From assembly GCA_001953115.1 (NCBI GenBank), contig LSSL01000694.1, forward strand, positions 5,782-36,235: DNA of 30,454 nt, in the 5' to 3' direction. Positions 12,580 through 22,380 of the stretch are shown piece by piece (position 1 is the stretch's first letter; the number at the start of each line of letters is the position of its first letter). The translations under genes were made by a program, and so were the position numbers. Under the pieces are notes generated by a model. It searched no databases. It was not told the origin of the DNA and was given only the letters and a program-made list of their open reading frames with translations. The stretch comes from Smittium mucronatum. Its lineage: Eukaryota > Kickxellomycota > Harpellomycetes > Harpellales > Legeriomycetaceae.

Positions 12580-13065
12580 AAAATAATATTTTGTGTCGGA
12601 GTTAGTTGAATCCTTGAATATTATATTTTATACCGTTTAAGTAAATATTCTTCCAGTTTTTAAAATTTCTGATATTTTTTTGACACATGTTAACAAAAAA
12701 AAAACTGTTAATAGTAAAGTTGAATATTTTGTTAGATTTATAAATCTCCGAGCTAAATCTGCGATTAATGATTTGTAATTCCAATTAAACTCATTATTTT
12801 CAAGCCCCATGTAAAATGTATTAAATAAGGTTAATAAAATAGCTAATTGTCAAATTTTAACACCAAAATAGTGCTTTTATGAATTTTTAACTTATTTAAT
12901 TGAATCCAGTTACTATTACTAGACTTAAATCATTGAAAATACCCAAAATTTGGACTTGAATTTGGATTATGAGATTTTAAAAAATACGCTACATTATTTT
13001 TTAGGTCGTTATTATGCTAGGTCTGCTATTTTCGAAAAACATTAAGCTAAATAAAATCGACCTGA
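12580..13065 (-). pseudogene. Ty3/gypsy RNase H remnant with RT tail (minus strand)
   Basis: Read from high to low coordinates. FSKIADLA (about 13030-13055) resembles the F-S-x-I-A-x-P-L end of the RT thumb. ARRFINLTKYST (12718-12753) resembles the S-R-K-L...E-x-x-Y-S segment of RNase H. FKNWKNIYLNGIKYNI (12617-12664) resembles the W-x-x-Y-L-x-G-x-x-F segment before the next RNase H aspartate. The frame changes between the last two motifs, at or near an A10 run on the plus strand (about 12693-12703). Spacing agrees with RNase H. No intact catalytic aspartate box was identified. An open frame at 12602-12784 covers only the second half of the domain and its apparent start has no meaning. Confidence 0.5.
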
Positions 13066-13574
13066 ATCAGAAAATTCCATTAAAATATTGATAAAAAATC
13101 GTAATTTTCTGTATTATCAAGTTATTTTTTGCATTATATATATATATAAAATAGTTTATAGGTGAGAAAATTTCATTTATTTCGTCTTAATTACATTATG
13201 AGTCGAAATTTCTCTTTATTTAATTGGATTTAAGCCCAAATTCACCGATTTTTAAATAATTTATATTAAAAGAATTTGATCTTTTCCATGGCGCATATGT
13301 TCAGACTCTCGGTTGACGAATATTTTTTTATTATATTTATATTCACCATCATATTATATGTTCACAATAAATCATAAACTGTAATTTTTTTTTTGCATTT
13401 ATAAACTTATGTTTTATACCAATTTGAATATTGGTATAATAAATATCAAGTCTTTTCAATTTCTCATCGAAATCAGAATTTTCGATTTCTTTTCTATTTT
13501 TCAGCATTTTAGTCAAAAAATTTTATAAGAGCAAAATTATCTTAAAAGAGAATAAAGGTATAATTTTTTCGATT
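13066..13574. other. A+T-rich stretch with a perfect 10-bp-stem hairpin
   Basis: No gene was recognised. Positions 13414-13423 and 13430-13439 are perfect inverted copies (TTATACCAAT and ATTGGTATAA) around a 6-base loop. No function can be assigned; it may be the palindromic end or a recombination scar of a decayed element. Confidence 0.55.
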
Positions 13575-13885
13575 ATTTTTTGGGAAAATTACATAAATAG
13601 AATAATTTTGCAAAATAGTTGCAAAAATAGACATAATTAAAAATATTCCCTAAGGTGGTTTGATTTAGTTGATTGATTAATTATACGGCAAACAAAAGTT
13701 TATATCTAATTTTGGGCTTATTATTTGATAATTCAAGCGAATCAATATGATTTAATTTTTTATATTGACTTTAATTTGCCAATCTAACTACACATAGAAA
13801 AAATCCTTAGTTACTCTCATTTTAGATATTAATCTATGGAAATATACCTTAAATAGAATAATTTCAAGCCGAAATTTATACCGAA
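13575..13885 (+). pseudogene. Integrase-like remnant, copy A of inverted pair IR2
   Basis: This segment and the reverse complement of 16200-16510 are diverged copies, visibly matching at most positions over about 300 bp. In the plus sense both copies keep the same protein-like reading: FCKI-x-AK-x-x-IIKNI, then WAYYLIIQANQY, then YIDFNLPI, then after a one-base shift TLILD-x-NLWK. The order (Cys/Lys-rich segment, first Asp-bearing strand, second hydrophobic strand ending in Asp) fits a Ty3/gypsy integrase zinc finger running into the D,D,E core. Conservation of the same reading between independent copies supports coding origin. Stops remain, so it is dead. The repeat itself is certain; the integrase reading is moderately supported. 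Confidence 0.5.
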
Positions 13886-15387
13886 TCCATTTTTCAATAA
13901 AAAATTATAGTTTAAATTTTCCATTTATTTTTGAATATCCCAAAAACTAGGATTTTATTTAAGTTTAGTTACAAATATTTAACTTTAATTAGCAATCTAT
14001 ATAATAGATTGTTCAATATAAAGAAAAATAGTTTAAAAAATGCTTAAAAAGTTTTTTCCATAATAAAAAACATGAAATATATTTCATGGTTAAGCCTTGT
14101 ATTTAAGGGTTTCAAAGTAATAATCATTAAATCTGATTTTTGTAGAGTATGTTAGGATATCTTTCAAAATTTTTTTTTTTCTGTATAATAGAATAAAACT
14201 TAAAACTTTATATAAACCAAAAGGAGGTTTAAGACGATAAATTCCTATTTTTATGGATTTAAATAGCATAAAGCCTTATTGATCATAAACTTATACCACA
14301 AGCTAAATAATAACTCGAATTCATTTGATAACCAAGGAAATTATTAAATTCAAGCGGGTGGGATGAAAATGACATTTTGATTTCTTAAAATTTATAAAAT
14401 TAGTCAAAAGTTCGTCTTCTTAAAATAAAAAGATAAAAATCAGTTAATGTATCATATACCCCTTTTCACTGTATATTTTAAATTATTTAAATTTTTAGTT
14501 TAATACTTATCGAATTTTTTTTTTTACTATTCAACTAAGAATGCTAAATTTATAAATAATTTTTTTTTTTGATTTATAAAATATATCTTCTATAAATATT
14601 AATACATGAAATTTTAAAAATGATTAAGTTTTGAGGTGGTTACGATGTCGACTTTTCTTTAAAAAAATCGAACCTCAAATAATCTACATCGAGCTCATTC
14701 ATATCACTTTATCTAATATCTAACCAAATATAGAGATTGGAAGATAAATTTGATCTACAGTATTTAATATGACACTCTTTTTTTAACATTGTGAATGATA
14801 TTATTGATCAAATTTTTGTACAAAATCTGTATATATGCTCGAGAAAAATAAACGTATAAAGTTAATCCTTAATGATAAATACGGTTCTATGTAAAAAAGA
14901 AAAGATCATTTTTTGAGAATATATGAAGAAGGATCCATTTAAAATAAGAAATGCCAAATAATAATAGTAAATTAAATTGTATACTTCAAATATAAACTTC
15001 AGTCTTAATTTTAGTTTTTACATATATTTTTTATTGAGCATTAAATAAAAGTTAAGGATTTTAACAGTTCTTCGAAATTATTATTATTATTTTTAACACA
15101 TAAATTTTCTAGTGATTTATTATGCTTTTTATGTATTGGAAATATCATTTATATTTTTCTCAAAGAATTATGATATTTTTTTGTAAGTGATTATTTTTAT
15201 ATGCCTCTATCACGTTTTAATAGTATGATAAATTGGAATTCATAGAAAATAGCCTTTGGATCCATAAGCTGGTTCAAATTTGAATATTCTGAAACTAGAA
15301 ACTATAGTTACTTTAAAAAGAAAGTCTATTTTGAGAAATTATATCCTAGATTAACTATTAGATGAAGCATGTAGCCAGTGAAAGTTG
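13886..15387. other. A+T-rich stretch without recognisable gene
   Basis: No frame or pol motif was convincing. A small imperfect hairpin has 8-base stems at 14630-14637 and 14672-14679 (TTTGAGGT/ACCTCAAA). If copy A continues into an integrase C-terminus here, it is not recognisable. Confidence 0.45.
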
Positions 15388-15576
15388 TAAGTAATAATAA
15401 AACAGAAATCAAAAATATGATAATATCAAGTATATCAATATAAAGATTAAAATTTCATATTCAAGATAATCCCTTTAGTTTTGTTAAATAGCGTCAGGTA
15501 ATTTCTTTTATATTCACATTTCAGTTCGACATATTTTTATTTAAGGTAGATTTCCATAAATTAACATCTAAAATGA
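15388..15576 (+). repeat. Exact 189-bp duplicate, copy left of gap
   Basis: Base-for-base identical to 16076-16264, with the same orientation, and ending exactly at the first N of the gap. Exact identity in a region where every other repeat is heavily diverged points to the overlapping ends of two assembly contigs that were scaffolded instead of merged. A true recent tandem duplication is the alternative. Confidence 0.95.
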
Positions 15577-16075
15577 NNNNNNNNNNNNNNNNNNNNNNNN
15601 NNNNNNNNNNNNNNNNNNNNNNNNNNNNNNNNNNNNNNNNNNNNNNNNNNNNNNNNNNNNNNNNNNNNNNNNNNNNNNNNNNNNNNNNNNNNNNNNNNNN
15701 NNNNNNNNNNNNNNNNNNNNNNNNNNNNNNNNNNNNNNNNNNNNNNNNNNNNNNNNNNNNNNNNNNNNNNNNNNNNNNNNNNNNNNNNNNNNNNNNNNNN
15801 NNNNNNNNNNNNNNNNNNNNNNNNNNNNNNNNNNNNNNNNNNNNNNNNNNNNNNNNNNNNNNNNNNNNNNNNNNNNNNNNNNNNNNNNNNNNNNNNNNNN
15901 NNNNNNNNNNNNNNNNNNNNNNNNNNNNNNNNNNNNNNNNNNNNNNNNNNNNNNNNNNNNNNNNNNNNNNNNNNNNNNNNNNNNNNNNNNNNNNNNNNNN
16001 NNNNNNNNNNNNNNNNNNNNNNNNNNNNNNNNNNNNNNNNNNNNNNNNNNNNNNNNNNNNNNNNNNNNNNNNNNN
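15577..16075. other. Assembly gap (499 N)
   Basis: Run of 499 undetermined bases. Open frames that cross it are artefacts of translating N. Because the flanks are identical, the true gap may be negative, meaning the contigs overlap and no sequence is missing. Confidence 0.99.
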
Positions 16076-16264
16076 TAAGTAATAATAAAACAGAAATCAA
16101 AAATATGATAATATCAAGTATATCAATATAAAGATTAAAATTTCATATTCAAGATAATCCCTTTAGTTTTGTTAAATAGCGTCAGGTAATTTCTTTTATA
16201 TTCACATTTCAGTTCGACATATTTTTATTTAAGGTAGATTTCCATAAATTAACATCTAAAATGA
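16076..16264 (+). repeat. Exact 189-bp duplicate, copy right of gap
   Basis: Identical to 15388-15576 and beginning exactly at the first base after the gap. Its final part (from about 16200) belongs to integrase-like copy B, so if the duplication is an artefact the left copy adds a false partial repeat of that element. Confidence 0.95.
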
Positions 16265-16510
16265 GAGTAGCTAGGGAATTTTTCTACGTGTAGTGAGATG
16301 GGCAAATTAAAGTCAATATAAGAAATTAAAGCATATTGATTCGCTTGAATTATCAAATAATAAGCCCAAGATTAGAAATAAGTTTTTATTTTCCGTATAA
16401 CTAATCAATCGGTTAAATCAAAAAATTTAGGAAATATTTTTAATTATGTTTACTTTTGCAATTATTTTGCAAAAGTGTGTCTATTTTTGAAATTATTTTA
16501 CAAAGTCTGT
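16200..16510 (-). pseudogene. Integrase-like remnant, copy B of inverted pair IR2
   Basis: Minus-strand counterpart of 13575-13885. The best-kept block is 16254-16400, where stretches such as TTCGCTTGAATTATCAAATA are shared exactly with the reverse complement of copy A. In the minus sense the reading WAYYLIIQANQY, YIDFNLPI and, after a shift, TLILDVNLWK parallels copy A, including I/V and A/D type replacements. The two copies point toward each other. Stops and frameshifts show that it is inactive. The outermost part overlaps the suspected assembly duplication. Confidence 0.5.
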
Positions 16511-17369
16511 CATTTTTGCTTATATTCCTTATTTTTTTTATAGAATGCATTTAAAATTTTACAGAGATAATTTCATTTTATTTAAATAATTAATTTCAAA
16601 ATGCATATTTTAAATTGGATAATTCTGTTTTTTTTCTCAGAGTTAAAAATATAAAAATATGATTTATATTCAAAATTTTTTATAACATACATTTTCCAGT
16701 TACATAATATAGGGGATATTTATCAAAAAAATGTGTGAATATTTAAAAAATTTGCCAATAAATTAATTTAGATTAATAGTTGCGATTATTGGCTTGTATT
16801 GTTTTAAAAATAAGTAGTTTTTTACGCTAAAATTAAGTAAATGGATTGGTTTTATTTAAAGCGGCTTTATAAAGATTTATTCATCTTATTAATAAATAAA
16901 AAGGCTTGAATTTATCGGCTAACCTTTTTTTAACTCATATATTTATAATAATAATATAAAAGACCTAAATAATCTCTAATTATCAATATTAAATGATTTT
17001 TTATATTATCATTTCTTATCCGAAAAATTTGGCACAATTAAGATTTAACACAGAGAATTTTTTTACAAAATTTGGATCCGTTTATTTGAAAAAAAAATTG
17101 ATATATTTAATCTAAAAAAAAATCTCAACTTCAATTAGAATAAAAATTAACATCATAGTTCCAATTTCGGCCATCCAAGAAATATTTTGAACCACGAAAA
17201 ATATCTGAAATCATTAATGTACAGTTTTCATACTCATAAAAGCTCCTATGATAGAAAAAAAGTCTGTTGCTGCAATGATTTTATTTATATTACAAGAATA
17301 CATCTTTGTATTATTTGAAATAATTTTAAATTAAACATAAAATAATATTATAAAAATGAATCCACATGT
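16511..17369. other. A+T-rich stretch without recognisable gene
   Basis: No defensible coding motif was seen. The plus strand grows A-rich toward the RT remnant that follows. Confidence 0.45.
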
Positions 17370-18110
17370 CAGACTCACTAGTAATACTTCTTTTTATTGA
17401 TATCAGAATAAGACTCGTAAATGGTGCTTAAACCATTAATAGAGAATTATCCGGTGTTTTATACCAAATTAAAACTTAAAAATTAATAAAAAATTCATGA
17501 AATTAGGTTCTGAATTCTAATAAGAGAGTCTTAATAAGGTTTAAGGAGTTTCCAATATAATATTCTAAGTTATAGTCATTTTATATCCAAATTGGATTCA
17601 ATCAAGTATCACCGATCGAAAAATTTATGACAGGAATTTCTGATTCAAACATACAAACTCTATAAACATCAATATTTTAAATAGAATAGAAGAAAATATG
17701 AACTTATCTAAAAAAATCGATAATATTATTTCAAAAAAAGAGATGATACTCTAATCAAACCATCTTCAAATAGAAAAAACCCGAAAATTGGAAAAATTCA
17801 GGGCGTTAAATATCTGATTTTATTTCTAGACCCATCATAATACAAAATATAAATTTTGTACAATTTTTGTCTTATAGTGCTTACGGAGACCAAAATTTAT
17901 AATAAAAAAAACATAATTAAGATTAGAGCTATAAGACTGTTTAATTATGGAATATCGTAGAATATAGATACTAAATGGCCTCAAAAACCTTCTTAGGATA
18001 AATTAATAGCTCTAAAATAGTTCATGAATTAATATTTGTCTCTAAAATTATTATAAACATCATTGGTTATAAATATAAAAGCCCTATTTTTTTTAAAAAA
18101 CAAAAATCAC
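17370..18110 (+). pseudogene. Ty3/gypsy reverse transcriptase remnant (plus strand)
   Basis: Several RT landmarks occur in order. Three share one frame: FLLISE-stop-DS-stop-MVL (17391-17429), like the LLV-x-KKDG-x-x-R-x-V segment of the fingers; SKLDS (17586-17600), like the F-S-K-L-D strand with the first catalytic aspartate; and RDDTLI (17739-17756), the YxDD box with the tyrosine position changed. In a shifted frame SKTFLG (17981-17998) matches the S-F-L-G motif of the thumb. The 83-codon spacing from DD to FLG is what the family shows, while the spacing before and after SKLD differs somewhat, so indels are likely. A possible RT-RNase H linker (SPIFFKKQKSPE, about 18081-18117) follows. Numerous stops mean the gene is dead. 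Confidence 0.6.
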
Positions 18111-18769
18111 CAGAAATTTCCTAAATATTACATCTTTTATCAATTACTCAGTCTAAGAAAAAATTTTTTCCGAGCGGTTTGCTGAAATAAATTTTTTCAA
18201 TTCAGATGAATCAAAAAATTAACAAAACATGAAATTGATAATGAAAAGCACTACCAAATTTCATTTAAATACAGCTTTCTAAAGCAGAATTTGGAAAAAT
18301 TATAATTTTATTTGATAAAAGTAAAATAACATTTGATTTCATTAAAATTGAATTCAAAAAAATATGTATAAGAATATTAGGTTGAATTCCGATTAATTAC
18401 AAAAAAATTTAAAAAAATACAAAACAAATTAAACCCATTTTCTCAAAATAATATTTAACTGATAAAAATTGTTTAATTAGGTACCAAATACAATTTAAAA
18501 TAAATCCATTAAATCCGAAATAAAAGGCTACCAATGGTACACATTTTCGAGAAATCTCTTTAGTAAGTACTCCCTATGAGCCATTGATTTTACTCTCAAA
18601 GATTCTAAGTGATGAATATTTTTTTTCAAACTATCATTTTTATCATTTTTATTGATTATTCGTACATTTTGAAAATTAATTATTTAGTAAAATATTTGAT
18701 TATAGTTTAAAATATAATATTAGATAAAGCATAGAATTGTAATGGTTTAGTTAGAGTATCTCTATTCCT
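18111..18769. other. A+T-rich stretch after the RT remnant
   Basis: RNase H and integrase of the preceding element should follow here, but I could not find a convincing aspartate box or zinc finger. The element is probably truncated or decayed past recognition. Confidence 0.4.
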
Positions 18770-19096
18770 TTATAATCGAAATTTTTTCCCAAATACCGTT
18801 GTAAAAAATTTAATTATCGATAATGATAAAAAATTAAAAAATGATTTGGCAGGTTTAATCTCATCATTTATAATTTGCTTAATACATTCGTCACAATAAA
18901 TTGAGCCATATCTATTCCTTTTCATTTTAATATACAATATAAAATTATTCGAATCAAAGATATAATATATAAAATTTGGTCCTTTAATTTTTGAGAGATT
19001 TATCACAACTATATGTTTTTTTTGTTCTTTGCCTAAATCTTTTAAAAAATATTTTTTACTTGCTTTATCGATAAAGGTAAAGAAATAAAGACTCAA
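18770..19096 (-). CDS. Hypothetical ORF, 108 aa, unknown
   Basis: The longest genuine uninterrupted frame with a nominal start. That start is TTG, two codons after a TGA, and there is no ATG near the front, so the true beginning is unknown and may lie upstream in a broken frame. The translation is basic and aromatic-rich. Its middle, KMKRNRYGSIYCDECIKQI, carries a C-x-x-C pair after aromatic residues, loosely like small zinc-binding modules such as FLYWCH fingers; that is a weak impression, not an assignment. The C-terminus is hydrophobic (FFNFLSLSIIKFFTTVF) and could be a membrane segment. A frame this long is unexpected but not impossible by chance at this base composition. It could also be an exon or a transposon fragment. 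Confidence 0.3.
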   Translation of the reverse strand: MSLYFFTFIDKASKKYFLKDLGKEQKKHIVVINLSKIKGPNFIYYIFDSNNFILYIKMKRNRYGSIYCDECIKQIINDEIKPAKSFFNFLSLSIIKFFTTVFGKKFRL

Positions 19097-20187
19097 TATT
19101 CATTATTGAGATTATTTCTAATAACGATAGTTCGGGATGAGTTTAAATGAGTTAGGTTAATTGTCAATGTATTAAAATTAAGATGATTGCTGATTATCTT
19201 CAGTGAGAGTAAAAAATAAATAACCATATTATAAAAATATTCCAACTCTTTAAGTGAGTAAAGCGAATTTTCATCGTTTTTTTTAACCGGATATATCGAA
19301 TAATTCTAAATATTTTTGTGGAATCTAAACTTTTTTCCCTGATATTTTAGGCTGGAAGAGAGAGATCTTATCCAACCATATGCAGCAAAATTAGATTTTT
19401 TTTAAGAAATTAATAAATTTTAGTGTCCATTTCAATTTTAAGCCGATTTTAAAACAGTTTCCTCTAAAAATTGGGTATTTTTTTAAAAGCCCCACTACTG
19501 GCTCATTTAAATAATTATTTATTTCAGATAAATCCATATTTAATTTTTCTAAATAGGTTAAAAATTGAGATTTAATGCTTTAAAAAAAGAGAAACTTTTC
19601 TAGGATTCAATAAATTTTTTTCAGTATATTATAGGTTAAAATAATATATAAAATTCAAATTTCTGAAATCCTCTTTCAATTTTCAAATTATTTACCAAAA
19701 AAAACTATCATTTTTTACACTGAAAATTTTGACAAATAAATTGCATTAAGAAAGAATATCTTTATAAATTTGCTAAATTTGTAATAATAAATTATTGGAG
19801 ATGTTTTATAAACTCAAAAATGATTATAGCTCCCAAGAGGTGTAATTAATTTCTTCAATTTTTCAAACTTAGTATAAAATTTTTGTTAAAAAATTAATTG
19901 TAAATTTTTTATGAAGAAAAAAAATCCGGAAATAATTAATGAATTTTATTAGATTTATAGAGAAAGATGTAAATTATGAAATATTTAATATTAATGAGTA
20001 GATTTTAGTACTTCAGCTTCACTTTCAAACATAGTATTTGCTTTTTTTCGTTTTATTTATACTTTTATTGAAGTTTATCGAAATTTCAACCAATTAAATT
20101 CTTAATTCTATGAAACCAATTATACTAAATTCAATATTTAATTTCACTTTTTGTAATAAATAATTTTTTTTATGGAGTTGGTTTTTT
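19097..20187. other. A+T-rich stretch without recognisable gene
   Basis: No motif, long frame or structured repeat was recognised on either strand. Confidence 0.45.
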
Positions 20188-20379
20188 TTATTCAATTTTA
20201 GTCCTTAAAGGTGTAAAGTTGACGGTATATGAGGCTAAAACTTTTAAGGTATCTAAGTGACTGATTGAATAGTTGTTTACAGGGGTTTTCACTCCAATAG
20301 ATCTTTTTTTCATTTGAATAGACCCTTTTTTTAGATTTTCGAGGTTATTTTTTTGATAAAAATAAAAAAGCATTATCAT
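20188..20379 (-). CDS. Hypothetical 63-aa ORF overlapping an inverted repeat
   Basis: Begins with ATG at 20377-20379 (MIMLFYFYQ) and ends at TAA. The second half (KRSIGVKTPVNNYSISHLD and onward) has a mixed composition untypical of noise here. The part encoding KKGSIQMKKRSIGVKTPV is the inverted repeat described below, made of two tandem 21-22 bp units, each coding K-K-x-S-I-x-x-K. The right arm, read on the plus strand, encodes KKGSIGTKNPV in the matching frame, so the two arms look like copies of one coding piece. No family was recognised. It may be a duplicated fragment of a low-complexity host or transposon protein. Confidence 0.3.
   Translation of the reverse strand: MIMLFYFYQKNNLENLKKGSIQMKKRSIGVKTPVNNYSISHLDTLKVLASYTVNFTPLRTKIE
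20277..20332 (-). repeat. Left arm of inverted pair of tandem 21-22 bp units
   Basis: Read on the minus strand it contains two consecutive units of the form AAAAAAAG-x-TCTATT-x-x-A-x-TG, followed by AAAACCCCTGTAA. The right arm at 20523-20577 has the same two units and the same ending on the plus strand. The arms could pair into a long hairpin with a loop of about 190 bases. Confidence 0.8.
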
Positions 20380-20447
20380 TGGACTTAATAATTATTTATA
20401 ACAATCAAAAAGAAAAGGCTTATAATACATAAGAACAATAGGATTTT

Positions 20448-20498
20448 AACCAATAATGACAGATATTAATGCCTATAAGTTAAAATGAATTATTGGTT
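20448..20498. repeat. Hairpin with 10-bp perfect stem
   Basis: AACCAATAAT (20448-20457) and ATTATTGGTT (20489-20498) are perfect inverted copies around a 31-base loop, lying between the two arms of the larger inverted repeat. No function is inferred. Confidence 0.6.
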
Positions 20499-20522
20499 AT
20501 AAGAATGACCCCGCAGTTCCAG

Positions 20523-20577
20523 AAAAAAAGGTCTATTGGAATGAAAAAAAGGGTCTATTGGAACGAAAAACCCTGTA
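20523..20577 (+). repeat. Right arm of inverted pair of tandem 21-22 bp units
   Basis: Two units, AAAAAAAGGTCTATTGGAAT plus G and AAAAAAAGGGTCTATTGGAA plus CG, followed by AAAAACCCTGTAA. Matches the reverse complement of 20277-20332 with few changes. The frame continues past the repeat as an open plus-strand reading to about 20625 (NPVIVLQTILYYQNIRNSK) before a stop. Confidence 0.8.
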
Positions 20578-21779
20578 ATTGTTCTTCAAACTATTCTTTA
20601 TTACCAGAACATCCGTAACTCAAAATAAGTAATCCTTCCATTGATCTTATTAAATTTGATTAATTTTGGAACATTTTTCTTCATAAAAATTTCATTCTTA
20701 GTGCGTGAATTCAAAATTTTTTTTTTAATTTCAAAAAAATAAATAATCTCCTCTATATAATTTATAATTAAATTCAGAGCATAAAAAATTGTTCAAATAA
20801 ATCAGTAGAGATTTGTTTCTGTAGCCGATTCTATCGCTATAGGAAATTTATAAAACCGAAGTATTTTCAGCATTAAAACAACCATATTCAAAAAAATTTA
20901 TAATTAAACTTAAAAAGTTTACGGAATTACACCAAATAATAACCATTATACAGTGATTTTCCAAAAAAATAATTAAGAAATTATTCTACCCCCCTCCCAT
21001 TCATAAATAATACAACTTGCCAATAAAAATAATCAGAGCGCACAACTACATGGAATCTGTAAATAAATTTTCTCTTGAATCATTGAAAATTCTAAAAAAA
21101 TCATTGAATATTTTCTTTAACGAATTCATTATGTCATAAAATCCATCTTGTTGTAACTACATAATTTTCTTTGAAAGAAAATGGCATTCTGATACTGAGT
21201 GTTGATTTTAGCTAATAAAATAAATAAATATTAAAAATAAGATCACTCTTAACTGTATCAATTGCTCAACTGATAGTTTTTAAGAATTGTAATTACTTAC
21301 CAGCTTAACCTCTGTGTATATTAAAGCTAAAGCCTAATTCAAAAATAAATAGTTTTTAGGTTGCATTTAGGCACAGATAAGACGACCTCAAATACAAAAT
21401 TCTGAATTTTGGTATAATCAATGCGCCTATGATCCTCAATAATTTTAAAAATGATTCTCCAAAATTGATAACGATAAATAATTAGTATAATGTTTAGATA
21501 TCCTACTTATACTTCCAAAAATAGGGATTACCACAAAATAAACATCAAAATTGTGCTTAATAAACTAATACAGTACTATTGGAACATTAAATTTGAAAAA
21601 TTTATATTTAGCTCAACCAAATAAGCAAAAAAAATATCCGTCCGAAAATCAAATTCAATAATTGGATTATATAAAAAAAATAAGGATATAAATGTATTCA
21701 TAATATTCTTCAAATTTTAATGGCAGGAAAATTCATATATAAAAGTTATATTTTCATATTAAAAAAGAAATAAATAAAA
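20578..21779. other. A+T-rich stretch; upstream part of an RT may lie at its end
   Basis: Nothing was recognised in most of it. The fingers and palm of the RT whose thumb is seen from 21960 should lie near 21300-21700, but the YxDD box was not found, so that part is either lost or badly decayed. Confidence 0.4.
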
Positions 21780-22380
21780 AGTAGATGGAAAACTAGGGAA
21801 AAGAAATATAATATACATATAGCTTTGCTATTATTTATGGCTAAGCTTATGAATTTATATCTACTTGAATTTCGAATAGCCCATTATATTTAATTAGAAT
21901 AATATTGATTGGATAAATATTTGAGTATGTATAATGAACCTATTGGTTCACTAAAAAAATATTATAGGGTTTTTACTATTAATATATCAAATTCGGAGAT
22001 GCTATCAGTGCCGTTTTTAAAAAAGGAAAACAAGTTTAATTGGAACAGAAAATGAAAAAAAAATAATCTCGAAAAATCAACAAAGTACTGGATAAAGTAT
22101 CGGTACCTATTTACGAAGAAAAATAAAAATAAACTGCGGATAAATATATTTCTGATTTTATTATGGGAATAATAATATTTCAAATGAATAATGATGGATA
22201 TATTATTCAATTGATTCCTATTTCAAAAATCATTCCAAAAGAGAAAAAAAACACGATTTGTACAAATTTTTTCGCAGCCTTCGACGAAAGCCTTAAGTAT
22301 TAACGACACTATCTTATACGAGAAAAAATAATCCTAATACATTCACGGATAATAAAAAATCGGAGTATCTCAAAATAAAA
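21780..22380 (+). pseudogene. Ty3/gypsy RT thumb and RNase H remnant (plus strand)
   Basis: One frame reads YYRVFTINISNSEMLSVPF (21960-22016) and then LKKENKFNWN (22017-22046), the YYR-x-F-I...PL...LLKK-x-x-x-F-x-W signature joining RT thumb to RNase H. After a frame change, SDFIMGIIIFQMNNDGYIIQ (22151-22210) matches the D-x-S-x-x-G-x-G-A-V-L box and following strand of RNase H, with the aspartate kept. The same frame carries PKEKKNTICTNFFAAFDESL, a stop and RHYL (22235-22315), matching the E-K-N-Y...LA...F-R-H-Y-L helix. This long agreement in order and spacing is strong. A minus-strand frame at 21962-22210 is only its shadow. Stops and the frame shift mean no active product. Confidence 0.75.

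Noticed and set aside
14340..14400. Plus-strand GWDENDILIS, like the W-D-E-x-L segment of integrase
   Set aside because: No neighbouring integrase motif at the required distances.
15561..16100. Long open frames across the N run on both strands
   Set aside because: They consist of undetermined bases and carry no coding evidence.
21962..22210. 82-codon minus-strand ORF
   Set aside because: Antisense shadow of the plus-strand RT thumb and RNase H; its translation is a string of F, I, L and Y from A-rich coding DNA on the other strand.
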